A stretch of DNA of 64,000 nucleotides from Allobosea sp. UNC402CLCol (GTDB taxonomy: Bacteria > Pseudomonadota > Alphaproteobacteria > Rhizobiales > Beijerinckiaceae), in assembly GCF_000745475.1 (NCBI RefSeq), contig NZ_JQJJ01000010.1, positions 496,001 to 560,000 on the forward strand, given 5' to 3'. Below are positions 25,976-35,070 of the stretch, piece by piece; within the stretch, counting starts at the first letter, position 1, and the number at the start of each line of letters is the position of its first letter. A model generated the notes under the pieces. That model saw only the letters and a program-made list of their open reading frames with translations. It made no database searches and was not told where the DNA came from. Position numbers and translations under genes: made by a program.

Positions 25976-26851
25976 ATGACCGATATAGCCCTTACAGCCG
26001 ACACGACCTTCCGGCCCGGCACGTCGGATGCCGAAATCGAGGCGGCCGCCGCCAAGGCCGCCCGCAACCGCCGCCGGACGGTCCTGTTCTGGCGCTGGGT
26101 GATCCTCTTCGTCCTGCTCGGCGGCTGGGAAGCGGGCGCCCGGCTCGGCATCATCGACGAGTTCTTCTTCTCGCGCCCGAGCGCGATCTGGGAACGGCTG
26201 GTCGACTGGGTGGTCAACGGCACCTCGGAAGGCCCGCTCTGGCTCCATCTCTGGGTGACGATGGAGGAGGCGCTGGTCGGCTTCGCGCTCGGCTCGGTGA
26301 CGGGCATCGTCGTCGGCATCGCGCTCGGCCGCAACCGGATGCTCTCCGACATCTTCTCGATCTACATCAAGCTGATCAACTCCGTCCCGCGCGTCGTCCT
26401 GGCGCCGATCTTCATCATGATCTTCGGGCTCGGCCTCGCTTCCAAGGTGGCGCTGGCCTTCGTGATGGTGTTCTTCGTCGTCTTCGCCAATGCCTTCCAG
26501 GGCGTGCGCGAGGCGGACCGCAACCTGATGGCCAATGCCCAGATCCTGGGCGCGAAGGGGTGGCAGCTCACCCGTTCGGTGGTGATCCCCTCGGCCATGA
26601 GCTGGATCTTCGCATCGCTGCATGTGAGCTTCGGCTTCGCGATCATCGGCGCGATCGTGGGTGAGTTCGTCGGCTCCCGCCACGGCATCGGGCTGCTCAT
26701 CAACATCGCCAAGGGCACCTTCGATGCGGCCGGCATGTATGCGGCGATCGTGGTCATCATGATCGTGGCGCTGGCGGCGGAATATCTGATGACACTGGTC
26801 GAGAACCGGCTGGCGACCTGGCGCCCGGCGCCCCTTCACGACACTCAGTGA
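25976..26851 (+). CDS. ABC transporter permease, NitT/TauT type
   Basis: A 291-residue permease with about six membrane segments. The cytoplasmic N-terminus is followed by VLFWRWVILFVLLGGWEAGA, then the coupling region GVREADRNLMANAQILGAKG with WQLTRSVVIPSAMSWIFASL, and a long C-terminal membrane segment. It closes the importer operon. Its last seven bases overlap, tail to tail, with the 3' end of the sensor kinase gene on the other strand. Confidence 0.93.
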   Translation: MTDIALTADTTFRPGTSDAEIEAAAAKAARNRRRTVLFWRWVILFVLLGGWEAGARLGIIDEFFFSRPSAIWERLVDWVVNGTSEGPLWLHLWVTMEEALVGFALGSVTGIVVGIALGRNRMLSDIFSIYIKLINSVPRVVLAPIFIMIFGLGLASKVALAFVMVFFVVFANAFQGVREADRNLMANAQILGAKGWQLTRSVVIPSAMSWIFASLHVSFGFAIIGAIVGEFVGSRHGIGLLINIAKGTFDAAGMYAAIVVIMIVALAAEYLMTLVENRLATWRPAPLHDTQ

Positions 26852-28299
26852 GGCTCCTCCCGTGGCGTGCCATCTCGGTCCGCCACGGGCAGTTCGACCA
26901 GGACGCGCAGTCCCGGTCCGCCGGATCTGTCGGAAAGCGAGATCGTCCCGCCATGGGCCGCGACGATCTCGCGAACGATCGCGAGTCCAAGCCCTGTTCC
27001 TTCGACCGTCGCCGGAGCGAGCCGGTGGAAGCGCTCGAAGACGCGTTCCCGCTCCGCCTCGGGAATGCCCGGCCCCTCGTCCTCGACGATCAGCAGGGCC
27101 TGCGTGCCCTGCCGGTCGAGCGTCACGCGCACGGCGCCCCCGGAGGGCCCGTGGCGAAGCGCGTTCTCGACCAGATTGACCACGAGCTCCCGCAGCAGCG
27201 TGCTGTGGCCGGCCAGAGGGAGGGTACCGACCTTGTCCTCGAAGGAAAGATCCACGCCCCGGTCGAAAGCGATGCCGGCCAGGCTCTCCAAAGCCGCGCG
27301 CGCGATGGCGGCGAGATCGATCCGTTCCTTGCGCAAGGCGGCTCCACCGGGCTCCGCGCGCGCCAGCGTCAGCAACTGATTGACGAGGCGGCCCATGGCG
27401 TCGATGCCGCCGTCGATCGCGGCCAGCGCGTCGCTCTTGCCCGCGGAGGTCTCCTCGCGCAGCCCGGTCGCGGCCTGCGTCTTGAGCACGGCGAGCGGCG
27501 TGCGCAACTGATGCGAGGCATCGGCCACGAAGCGCCGCTGCAAATCGATGTAGCGTTGCACGCGCGCAAAGGCCTGGTTGAGCGCATCGATCAGCGGCTG
27601 CAGCTCGGTCTGCACATCCTCCCGCCGCAAGGGTTGCAGGGAGCCGGGATCGCGCGACTGCAGGGCATTGCGGACCCGCAGGAGCGGCGCAAGGCCGCTG
27701 CGGAGCCCCAGCAGCGCCAGCAGGGCGGCGATGCAGACGAGGATCGCCTGGTCGCGCAGCGACCTCAGCCAGAGCTCCCGGACCAGCCGGTCACGCCCGT
27801 TCAACGTCGCGGCGACGATGACGAGCGCGTTGCCCCCGGCGGTTTCCGAGATCACCGGCTGTGCGAGAGCCACGCCCCGGATGTCGTCGACGCGGAAACG
27901 CGCATTGTAGAAGACGGGCTGGAGATCGCGCGGCGGCTGAGGCGGCATCTCGATATCCGGAAATCCGGCGATCAGCTGTCCCGTGGGCGACAGCACCCGA
28001 TAGATCACCCTGTCGCGATCCGGCGAGGCGAACATTTCCAGCGCCGAAGGCGGGATCAGCGCTTCGACGCGCCCGTCGGTTTCGCGAACCTGCTCGGCGA
28101 TCACGCGCGCCGAGGCCAGCAGCATGCGATCGGTGATCAGATTGGCCACGGTTTCGGCGCTGCGCTGTGCCGTCCAGCCGTTGTAGACGACGATACCGGC
28201 CAGAGGCAGCAGCAGCCAGCCCAGCAGCTCGGCGCGCAGGCTCCTCGAGCCGGATGCGAAAAAGGGGGAACTGGCTTTTCGCAAGAACCCTGCTCTCAC
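26845..28299 (-). CDS. TctE/QseC-like sensor histidine kinase
   Basis: A 484-residue membrane kinase. A first membrane segment (LLGWLLLPLAGIVVYNGWTA) is followed by a periplasmic 2CSK_N-type domain, a second segment (QAILVCIAALLALLGLRSG), a HAMP-like stretch, the H-box FVADASHQLRTPLAVL, the N-box LVVNLVENALRHG, and G-boxes VEDEGPGIP and GTGLGLAIVREIVAAHGG. The start is GTG 28299 with no close Shine-Dalgarno, so it is less certain. It follows its regulator gene by 34 bases. Relatives control carboxylate uptake, which fits the adjoining importer. Confidence 0.88.
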   Translation of the reverse strand: MRAGFLRKASSPFFASGSRSLRAELLGWLLLPLAGIVVYNGWTAQRSAETVANLITDRMLLASARVIAEQVRETDGRVEALIPPSALEMFASPDRDRVIYRVLSPTGQLIAGFPDIEMPPQPPRDLQPVFYNARFRVDDIRGVALAQPVISETAGGNALVIVAATLNGRDRLVRELWLRSLRDQAILVCIAALLALLGLRSGLAPLLRVRNALQSRDPGSLQPLRREDVQTELQPLIDALNQAFARVQRYIDLQRRFVADASHQLRTPLAVLKTQAATGLREETSAGKSDALAAIDGGIDAMGRLVNQLLTLARAEPGGAALRKERIDLAAIARAALESLAGIAFDRGVDLSFEDKVGTLPLAGHSTLLRELVVNLVENALRHGPSGGAVRVTLDRQGTQALLIVEDEGPGIPEAERERVFERFHRLAPATVEGTGLGLAIVREIVAAHGGTISLSDRSGGPGLRVLVELPVADRDGTPREEPH

Positions 28300-28333
28300 T
28301 GTCTAGACGCGTCGCCGCTTCGGATTTCCGGCT

Positions 28334-29005
28334 CTAGCCGGCAGTCTTTCTCAACGCATAGCCGAGCCCGCGCAAGGTGCCGATCGCAATCGGGCCATCG
28401 CCCAGCTTTTTCCGGACGCGGTGGACGTAGATCTCGATCGCATTGTCGGTCGCGTCGTCGTTGAGACCGAAGACCGTTTCGGTCAGGGCCGCTTTCGAGA
28501 CCACGCGCCCCGACGCCAGCAGGAGGGCTTCGAGAACGCTGTACTCCCGCGCCGTCAGATCCAGCGGAGTGCTTTCGAGCTTGAACTGGCGGCTCTCGGT
28601 TTCCAGGACCAGAGGCCCGAAAGCGGGGTGAGGAACGCGGCTGTCCTGCTTGCGGCGTAGCTGGGCCCGGATACGGGCTTCGAGCTCCTGCGGATCGAAA
28701 GGCTTGACCAGATAGTCGTCGGCTCCGGCGTCGAGCCCGGCCACCCGGCTCGAAACCGCGTCATTGGCGGTCAGGATGATCACGGGAGTGAGTCCGCGCC
28801 GCTGCCGGAAGCGCCGCAGCAGCTCCAGGCCGGTCATGTTGGGCAGTCCGATATCGAGGATGATCAGATCGTAGAGCTGCGTCGCCAGCGCGGCATCCGC
28901 ATCCGCGCCGTCATAGACCGCATCGACGACATACCGGCTCTTGCGCAGCAGGCGGGAGAGCCAGTCGGCGAGCTCGCGATTGTCCTCGATCAGCAGGATG
29001 CGCAT
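28334..29005 (-). CDS. OmpR/TctD-like response regulator
   Basis: A 223-residue regulator. The receiver domain has MRILLIEDNRELADWL, phospho-acceptor Asp in LIILDIGLPNMTGLELL, Thr in ILTANDA and Lys in YLVKPFDPQELEAR. The C-terminal winged helix reads LDLTAREYSVLEALLLASGR and ATDNAIEIYVHRVRKKL. It is the partner of the TctE-like kinase downstream. Local targets could be the NitT-type importer, although that operon faces away from it. Confidence 0.92.
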   Translation of the reverse strand: MRILLIEDNRELADWLSRLLRKSRYVVDAVYDGADADAALATQLYDLIILDIGLPNMTGLELLRRFRQRRGLTPVIILTANDAVSSRVAGLDAGADDYLVKPFDPQELEARIRAQLRRKQDSRVPHPAFGPLVLETESRQFKLESTPLDLTAREYSVLEALLLASGRVVSKAALTETVFGLNDDATDNAIEIYVHRVRKKLGDGPIAIGTLRGLGYALRKTAG

Positions 29006-29055
29006 GGCGGGCAGAGTGCCATTTCACGGCGCCGAGAACCAGCTTCTCCGCGAAG

Positions 29056-29334
29056 ATGAGTTTCGTTCGCGGCCTGGCAGCACTGTCTGTCCTGCCGTTC
29101 CTCTCGAGTGGCGGTGGCGGTTTTGTCGCTGCTCTGCTCGCTGGAGTTTTAGCGATAGCGCTCAGCCTGTCCGGCGTCGGCTACCTTTGTGGGCTGTGGG
29201 CACGCTACAGTTTGAAGGCGCCGTTCTTCTTGAGCCCGACGGCCGCCCTCGGCCGGATTACTCGACTGGGTGACGGGCGCGATCCTGCTCGGAGCCTTGG
29301 TGCTCGCCTCTGACCTCATGTTTGGCTGTCAGAC
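29056..29334 (+). pseudogene. Possible C-terminal remnant of a LysE-type exporter
   Basis: A hydrophobic reading from 29056 (VAALLAGVLAIALSLSGVGY, then PTAALGR) appears to continue in another frame as LLDWVTGAILLGALVLASD near 29265-29320. Joined with a one-base shift, this resembles the last two membrane segments of LysE/RhtB amino acid exporters. No N-terminal half is found. The similarity is weak and rests on pattern only. Confidence 0.3.
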
Positions 29335-30075
29335 GAGCGATGTCGGCGTCACGATGATCTCGTTGACGCAGACATGCGGCGGCAGTGTCGCGACGTGCAG
29401 CACGAGGCCGGCGATGTCCTCGGGGCGAAGCATCCGGGCTCGCACCTCATCGCTCATCTTGACCGGCCGCTTGTCCATCAACGGCGTCAGCGTATCGCCC
29501 GGCGAGAGTACGCAGGAGCGGATGCCGTGCACGCCGTGCTCGATATTGATCGCATGGCTCATGGCGACGACACCGCTCTTGGCGGCCGTGTAGACCGGGC
29601 CGGGGCCGGCGCTGAGGACATGCGCCGCCAGCGAGCCGATATGGATGAGGACGCCGCCGCCCTGCGCCTGCATCACCGGCAGCACGGCCCGCGAGAGCTG
29701 CAGCGCGCCGCGTAGATTGGCGTCGAGCAGCAGGTCGACCGAATCCGGCGTCAGCTTGGACCAGGAACGGTCGGGAATGTTCGTGCCGGCGTTGCTGACG
29801 AGGATGTCCAGCGAGCGGCCGGCGAGGAGCGCGAGCGCCTGCTCGATGGCCGCGACATCGGCCACGTCGGCGGGGGCGACGATCGCCTCCCCGCCTTCGC
29901 CCGCGATGCGCGCGGCAAGCTGCTCCAGCGGCTCCGCGCGCCGGCCGGTCAGCGCGACCGTTGCGCCGGCGCGGCTCAGGGCAAGCGCCGTGGCCTCCCC
30001 GATGCCGCCGGCGGCCCCCGTTACCCAGGCGGTCTTGCCGGCAAGGATCTTCCCGCTCGCGCTCACAGCGGCCAC
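29329..30075 (-). CDS. SDR-family oxidoreductase, probable D-mannonate/fructuronate oxidoreductase
   Basis: A 248-residue classical SDR: cofactor site TGAAGGIGEATALALSRAGA, NAGTN, catalytic Ser in HIGSLAAHV, and YTAAK. Its start overlaps the uxuA stop by 13 bases, so the two enzymes are coupled. In many bacteria an SDR next to uxuA interconverts D-fructuronate and D-mannonate, in place of the UxuB long-chain enzyme. That function is inferred from context only. It is the last gene of the sugar-acid operon. Confidence 0.88.
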   Translation of the reverse strand: MAAVSASGKILAGKTAWVTGAAGGIGEATALALSRAGATVALTGRRAEPLEQLAARIAGEGGEAIVAPADVADVAAIEQALALLAGRSLDILVSNAGTNIPDRSWSKLTPDSVDLLLDANLRGALQLSRAVLPVMQAQGGGVLIHIGSLAAHVLSAGPGPVYTAAKSGVVAMSHAINIEHGVHGIRSCVLSPGDTLTPLMDKRPVKMSDEVRARMLRPEDIAGLVLHVATLPPHVCVNEIIVTPTSLV

Positions 30076-31259
30076 CCGTGCTCGTCGGCCAGCGCCGTCA
30101 TCACGCCGCGCAGCTCGGCCAGGCCGCGCATGCGGCCGATCGCGGGGTAACCCGGGAAGGTCGGCTTGCCGATATCGTCGAGCAGTTCGTGGCCGTGGTC
30201 GGACCGGAAGGGGATGCGCCAGTCGGCCTGTCCGGCAGCCTTGCGCCGGGCCTGCTCGCGCAGCAGGACCCGGATGACCGCGACCATGTTGGTATCGCCG
30301 CCGAGATGATCGGCTTCCATGAACGAACCGTCGGGATCGTTGGCGACGTTGCGCAGATGGGCGAAATGGATTCGATCGGCGAAGCGCTCGGCGATCGCGA
30401 CGGGATCGTTCTTCGGATTGGCGCCGAGCGAACCGGTGCAGAAGGTCAGGCCGTTGGAAGGGCTGTCGACCGCGCTGAGGATCGCCTCGAAATCTTCCAT
30501 CGAGCCGGCGATGCGCGGCAGGCCCAGCAGAGAACGAGGCGGATCGTCCGGGTGGATCGCCATGCGGATGCCGACCTTTTCGGCGGTCGGGATGATCGCC
30601 TTGAGGAAGCGGATCAGGTTGTCGCGGAGCTGTTCGCGGCCGATGCCGTGATAGCGTTTCAGCATGACGCGCAGACCCTCGATGTCGTAGCGGTCATAGG
30701 CGCCCGGCAAGCCGGCCATGATCGTGGCGAGCAGGCGGTCGCGGTCGGCTTGCGTCGAGGCGTCGTACCATTCCTTGGCGCGGGCCAGCACTTCGGGCGA
30801 GACGTCGGCCTCCGCACCCTCGCGCCGAAGCATGAAGCAATCGAAGGCCGCGAACTCATGCGCGTTGAAGCGCAGGGCCATGGCGCCGCTCGGCAGCTTG
30901 TGACGCAGCACGGTCCGGGCCCAGTCGAGCACCGGCATGAAATTGTAGCAGATGATGTGGACGCCGGCCTCGGCGAGGTTCACCATCGACTGGCGGAAAC
31001 GCTCGTAGAGCGGCTCGACATCATCCTCCGCCAGCTTGATCTTCTCATGGATCCAGAGGCTCTCGACGACGCTCCAGCGCAGGCCAAGCTCGGGCCTGGC
31101 CGCAATGGCATCGAAGCGGGCACGGATCTGCTCGCGCGTCCAGACCTCGCCGGCCGGCACCTCGTGCAGGGCCGTCACCAGCCCGGTCGCGCCCGTCTGC
31201 CGGATGTGATCGAGGGGGATGATGTCGTTGGGGCCCCACCACCGCCAGGTCTGTTCCAT
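30063..31259 (-). CDS. uxuA: D-mannonate dehydratase UxuA
   Basis: A 398-residue enzyme of the UxuA TIM-barrel family, which dehydrates D-mannonate to 2-keto-3-deoxy-D-gluconate with a divalent metal. Hallmarks include MEQTWRWWGPNDIIPLDHIR at the N-terminus, ICYNFMPVLDWARTVLRHKL, MAIHPDDPPRSLLGLPRI, LTFCTGSLGANPKNDP, IHFAHLRNV and FRSDHGHELLDD, the last with metal-ligand His/Asp. The length is normal. It sits 28 bases after the GntR gene and overlaps the SDR. Confidence 0.95.
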   Translation of the reverse strand: MEQTWRWWGPNDIIPLDHIRQTGATGLVTALHEVPAGEVWTREQIRARFDAIAARPELGLRWSVVESLWIHEKIKLAEDDVEPLYERFRQSMVNLAEAGVHIICYNFMPVLDWARTVLRHKLPSGAMALRFNAHEFAAFDCFMLRREGAEADVSPEVLARAKEWYDASTQADRDRLLATIMAGLPGAYDRYDIEGLRVMLKRYHGIGREQLRDNLIRFLKAIIPTAEKVGIRMAIHPDDPPRSLLGLPRIAGSMEDFEAILSAVDSPSNGLTFCTGSLGANPKNDPVAIAERFADRIHFAHLRNVANDPDGSFMEADHLGGDTNMVAVIRVLLREQARRKAAGQADWRIPFRSDHGHELLDDIGKPTFPGYPAIGRMRGLAELRGVMTALADEHGWPL

Positions 31260-31287
31260 GGTCTCGCGCTTTCTCAGATAGGCCTGT

Positions 31288-32007
31288 TCAAGGGGATTTC
31301 GGCGGCGTGCCGCCGGGCTGGGGCGGCGTATCCTCGAAGAATTCGGCGTGCTCGACGGCGATCTTTTCGAGCGCCAGCGAGGCGCTGTGCAGATGGGTCT
31401 CCATCAACGCCACGGCTCCATCGGCATCATGCGAGAGCACGCATTTCACCAGCTGCTCATGCTGGTGGAAGATCATTTCGAGCCATTCCTGGCTCTCCAG
31501 CGAGAGATAGCGCAGGCGGTCGAGCTGGGTTTTCATCGAGAGAATGAAATCCCAGACATGCGGATGCCCGGCGATCAGCATGAGCGCTCGATGCAGATCC
31601 TCATCGGAGCTGAAGAACCCATAATGGTCGCGGCGCGTGATGATCCTGGCCTGCTCCTTGAGCAAACCGTTCAGCACACGCTCCTTCTCGTGGCCCGTAG
31701 CGAGGGCGGCGCTGTGCACGGCGCGGCATTCCACGGTTTGCCGCACGAATTGCGCATCGCGAACGGCCGATAGCTGGATCGGCGCGACGAAGCTGCCGAC
31801 CTGAGGGACGATGGAAAGCAAGCCCTCGACGGAAAGGCGGTGAAAGGCCTGGCGGACCGGGGTCCGGCTCAAGCCGTAATGCGCCGCCATCTTGATCTCG
31901 GACAGCGCCTCTCCCGGCCGCAACTGGCCCGTGAGGATGCGCCCGCTCAGGTCGTCATAGACCTGGGTGACGGTCCAGCGGCTCTCGGCTTTCGGGACCA
32001 CGACCAT
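31288..32007 (-). CDS. GntR-family regulator with FCD effector domain
   Basis: A 239-residue regulator. The winged helix lies at about residues 10-75 (VYDDLSGRILTGQLRPGEAL, YGLSRTPVRQAFHRLSVEGL) and an FCD-type all-helical ligand domain follows, with metal/ligand residues in SSDEDLHRALMLIAGHPHVW and HEQLVKCVLSHD. It lies inside the operon between the ABC ATPase (6 bases) and uxuA (28 bases). The palindrome CTTGTATACAAG before the first gene of the operon (36127-36138) is a good candidate for its operator; a sugar-acid intermediate is the likely inducer. Confidence 0.9.
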   Translation of the reverse strand: MVVVPKAESRWTVTQVYDDLSGRILTGQLRPGEALSEIKMAAHYGLSRTPVRQAFHRLSVEGLLSIVPQVGSFVAPIQLSAVRDAQFVRQTVECRAVHSAALATGHEKERVLNGLLKEQARIITRRDHYGFFSSDEDLHRALMLIAGHPHVWDFILSMKTQLDRLRYLSLESQEWLEMIFHQHEQLVKCVLSHDADGAVALMETHLHSASLALEKIAVEHAEFFEDTPPQPGGTPPKSP

Positions 32008-32013
32008 CGGGCG

Positions 32014-32760
32014 TCAATGCGCGGCGTTGCTGATGGTGCTGAGGAAGCGCTTGGCGCGCTCGCTCTTGGGGGCCGCCAGCATCTCGCGCGGGTTGCCTTC
32101 CTCGACGATCTTGCCGCCGTCCAGGAAGACCATGCGCGTGCCGACATCGGCTGCGAAGCGGATCTCGTGCGTCACGACCAGCATGGTCCGGCCTTCCACG
32201 GCGAGATCGCGCATCACGGCCAGCACTTCGCCGACGGTCTCGGGGTCGAGCGCCGAGGTCGGCTCGTCGAAGAGCAGGATATGCGGGTTGGTCGCGAGCG
32301 CGCGGGCGATCGCGACGCGCTGCTGCTCGCCGCCGGACATCTGCGCCGGATAGGCGTTGATGCGGTGCGACAGCCGGACCTTCTCGAACAGGCCTCGCGC
32401 CCGTTCCTCGACGGTCTTGCGGTCCTCGCCATGGACGACGACTGGAGCCAGCATGACGTTCTCCAGCGCCGTCAGATGCGGGTAGAGATTGAAGTGCTGG
32501 AAGATCATGCCGATGCGGCGGCGCACGTCGATGATGCTGCGCTGCTTGGCTTGCACGGCCTTGCCCTCGAAGAGGATGTTGCCGCCCTCGATGGTCTCGA
32601 GGCCGTTGACGCAGCGCAGGAGCGTCGACTTGCCGGTGCCGGAGGGGCCGATGAAGCAGACGATCTCGCCGGCCTGCACGGTGGTCGAGACGCCGTCGAG
32701 GATCGTCCTGTCCCCAAAGCGCTTCACGACATGGTCGAACTTGAGAACGGTGTCGGTCAT
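32014..32760 (-). CDS. Polar amino acid-type ABC transporter ATPase
   Basis: A 248-residue ATPase of the GlnQ/HisP type. The start MTDTVLKFDHVVKRFGDRTI at 32760 overlaps the permease stop by four bases. Walker A is GPSGTGKSTL, the Q-loop lies in GMIFQHFNLYPHLTALENV, the signature is MSGGEQQRVAIARAL, Walker B ILLFDEPTSALDPE, and the switch His is in VVTHEIRFA. The C-terminus is standard. It powers the importer of the sugar-acid operon. Confidence 0.93.
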   Translation of the reverse strand: MTDTVLKFDHVVKRFGDRTILDGVSTTVQAGEIVCFIGPSGTGKSTLLRCVNGLETIEGGNILFEGKAVQAKQRSIIDVRRRIGMIFQHFNLYPHLTALENVMLAPVVVHGEDRKTVEERARGLFEKVRLSHRINAYPAQMSGGEQQRVAIARALATNPHILLFDEPTSALDPETVGEVLAVMRDLAVEGRTMLVVTHEIRFAADVGTRMVFLDGGKIVEEGNPREMLAAPKSERAKRFLSTISNAAH

Positions 32761-33434
32761 TGTCCTGCTCCGGCCGTCATGAGGCGGGTGTTGACGTGGA
32801 AGCGCCGTTCGAGCGCAGCCCCGCCGAGCGAGATGCCGTAATTGATGAGGAAGTAGATCAGCGCCAGCAGGAGCAGCGGCACGAAGCTCGAGCCCATGGT
32901 CTCGCGGATCAGGAGGCCGGTCTTGGTCAGCTCGACATAGCCGATGATCGAGGCGAGCGAGGATTCCTTCAGCGTCGCGATATAGACGCCGACCGAGGGC
33001 GGCAGGATGACACGCAGCGCCTGAGGCACGATGACGTGGCGCATCATCTGCCAATAGGTCATGCCCGCGGCCCGCGCGGCTTCCCACTGGCCCTTGCCGA
33101 CGCTTTCGAGCCCGGCCCGGATGACCTCGGACATGGTCGAGCTGGCATGGAGCGCCAGAGCGACGGTCGTAGCGGTGAACGGAGACAGATCGATCCCGAA
33201 GACCAGCGGCATGCCGAAGAACACGAAGAACAGCACGATCAGGATCGGGATCGAGCGGAAGAACTCGGTGAACAGCAGAGCCAGCAGCCGCAGCGGCAGG
33301 AAGGTGGACATCCTGGCAAGCGCGATCAGCGTGCCGCCGACCGCGCCGATCAGCAGCGCGAGCCAGGACAGCCAGATGGTGACGAGCGCCGCCTTCAGCA
33401 GCAGCGGCATGTAGGTGAGCAGTTGTGCGCTCAT
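32757..33434 (-). CDS. Polar amino acid-type ABC transporter permease
   Basis: A 225-residue permease of the HisM/GlnP type with about five membrane segments. Family motifs are TEFFRSIPILIVLFFVFFGM and the coupling region GQWEAARAAGMTYWQMMRHV followed by IVPQALRVILPPS. The start and stop overlap the neighbouring genes by four bases each. It forms a heterodimer with the upstream permease. Confidence 0.93.
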   Translation of the reverse strand: MSAQLLTYMPLLLKAALVTIWLSWLALLIGAVGGTLIALARMSTFLPLRLLALLFTEFFRSIPILIVLFFVFFGMPLVFGIDLSPFTATTVALALHASSTMSEVIRAGLESVGKGQWEAARAAGMTYWQMMRHVIVPQALRVILPPSVGVYIATLKESSLASIIGYVELTKTGLLIRETMGSSFVPLLLLALIYFLINYGISLGGAALERRFHVNTRLMTAGAGQ

Positions 33435-34105
33435 CGATAGGCCTCCGGCTGGCGGAACAGCCAGCGCCCGATGGCGATGCGTCCGAGGTTCACGATCTGG
33501 CAGAGCACGAGATAGACCACCGCTGCGATGACGAAGGTCTCGAAGAAGCGGAAGGAGGAGGAGCCGACCGTCTGCATCCAGGACGCGACCTCTTCGACCG
33601 CGACGGCCGAGGCCAGCGAGGACGCGAGGATGACGGCGATGAACTGGTTGCCGAGCGGGGCGTAGATGGTGCGGAAGACCTGCGGCAGCACGATATGGCG
33701 GTAGAGCTGAACGCGCGTGAAGCCTTGCGAGGCGGCGGCCTCGAACTGGCCGGGCGGCACGGCGACGAGGCCGGCGCGAATGATCTCGGCCATATAGCCG
33801 GCGCTGTTCAGCGTCAGCCCGATCAGCGCGGAATTGAAGGGCGACATGCGCAGGCCGAGCTGCGGCAGCGCGAAATAGACGATGTAGAGGATGACCAGCA
33901 GCGGCGTGTTGCGCATCACCTCGACATAGAGGCCGCCTGTAAAGCGCAGGAGGCGCGAATCCGAGCGGCGCATCAGCGCGACCCCGGAGCCGATGGCGAC
34001 GCTCAGCACGATCGCGAGCACGGAGAGCAGCAGCGTCGCCTGAGCTGCGGCAGCGAGATCGCCGAGATAGGGATAGATGCTGCGAAACGAGAAATAATAA
34101 GGCAC
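33431..34105 (-). CDS. Polar amino acid-type ABC transporter permease
   Basis: A 224-residue HisQ/GlnP-type permease. It has the family motifs VEVMRNTPLLVILYIVYFAL and GQFEAAASQGFTRVQLYRHI followed by VLPQVFRTIYAPLGNQFIAV. It is 96 bases after the binding protein gene, with a strong stem-loop between. Its start MPYYFSFRSIYPYLGDLAAA fits the short periplasmic N-terminus of such subunits. Confidence 0.93.
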   Translation of the reverse strand: MPYYFSFRSIYPYLGDLAAAAQATLLLSVLAIVLSVAIGSGVALMRRSDSRLLRFTGGLYVEVMRNTPLLVILYIVYFALPQLGLRMSPFNSALIGLTLNSAGYMAEIIRAGLVAVPPGQFEAAASQGFTRVQLYRHIVLPQVFRTIYAPLGNQFIAVILASSLASAVAVEEVASWMQTVGSSSFRFFETFVIAAVVYLVLCQIVNLGRIAIGRWLFRQPEAYR

Positions 34106-34166
34106 CGATCAGGCCTTCCTGTCCGGCATCGGCTCAACTGGCGCCGATGCACTCCGCGGCGGAAGA

Positions 34167-34188
34167 GCGACGCCCGTGAGGGCGTCGC
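34167..34188 (-). repeat. Stem-loop between binding protein and permease genes
   Basis: GCGACGCCC (34167-34175) pairs perfectly with GGGCGTCGC (34180-34188) across a GTGA loop, 14 bases after the binding protein stop on the minus strand. It is stable and has no T-run, so it may protect the upstream mRNA or reduce read-through. Confidence 0.65.
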
Positions 34189-34201
34189 CGCATGTGCGAA
34201 C

Positions 34202-35026
34202 TCAGTACTTCGCCTGGATCGGCGGCTGCTCGAAGCCGAACCACTTCTGGAACAGCTTCTTGTTGTCGCCCGACGCATTGAACTGATCGACGAAGAGGTT
34301 GAGCACGCGCAGCCAGTCCGCGTCGCCGGCCGGCAGGCCGATGGCGATTTCGGCGCGGGCCAGGTCGCCCTCGGCCTCGCGCAGCTTGCCCGGGTTCTCC
34401 TTGATCGCGTTGCCGTTGTAGAAATTGTCCTCGGCCATCGCGTCGGCCTGCCCGGTCAACACGGCGTTAAGCTCGTCGGCCTGGGTGTTGAAGCGGATGA
34501 TCTGGGCCTTCGGCATATTGGCCGGGACGGCGCGCTCGGCGGTGCCGCCGCGCGAGATCGCGACGCGGATGCCGGCCTCGTTGGCCTCGGCGATGGTCTT
34601 GTAGGGGCTGTTCGCCGGCAGGAGCAGGCGCATCGTGGTGACGAGATAGGGGTTGGTGAAGGCGATCGAGGTCGAGCGCTCGACGTTGCGGGTGAAGTCC
34701 GCGATCGTGACGTCCGCCTTGCGGGTCTGCAGGGCGGTGACGCGCGCCGGGATGTCCGAGATGATGAATTCCGGCTTGACCTTCAGCGCCTCGGCGAGCC
34801 GCTTGGCGATGTCGATATCGTAGCCTTCCGGCTCGCCATTGGGCATCACACGGCTATAGGGCGGCAGGCTGCCGAGGACCGCGATGCGGATCGTGCCGCG
34901 CTGGAGGATGCTCTGGAGAATGCCGGGGGCGTTCTGCGCCTGTGCGGAGGCGAGCGTGGCCATGCCGAACAGCCCCACCGCCGCGATACCGCAAAGCGAC
35001 TTCATGATTCCGCGCTTGGACAACAT
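34202..35026 (-). CDS. ABC transporter substrate-binding protein, polar amino acid type (family 3)
   Basis: A 274-residue periplasmic protein with signal peptide SLCGIAAVGLFGMATLASAQ. The family 3 pattern is visible: GTIRIAVLGSLPPYSRVMPN, GYDIDIAKRLAEALKVKPEF, VTALQTRKADVTIADFTRNV and RAEIAIGLPAGDADWLRVLN. Usual ligands are amino acids, yet the operon enzymes act on sugar acids, so an aldonate or uronate-like ligand is possible. A stem-loop follows the gene. Confidence 0.92.
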   Translation of the reverse strand: MLSKRGIMKSLCGIAAVGLFGMATLASAQAQNAPGILQSILQRGTIRIAVLGSLPPYSRVMPNGEPEGYDIDIAKRLAEALKVKPEFIISDIPARVTALQTRKADVTIADFTRNVERSTSIAFTNPYLVTTMRLLLPANSPYKTIAEANEAGIRVAISRGGTAERAVPANMPKAQIIRFNTQADELNAVLTGQADAMAEDNFYNGNAIKENPGKLREAEGDLARAEIAIGLPAGDADWLRVLNLFVDQFNASGDNKKLFQKWFGFEQPPIQAKY

Positions 35027-35070
35027 TGTTTCTCTCCCTTTCCTGTAAGCGGGGCCCGGTCAGGCCGGGT

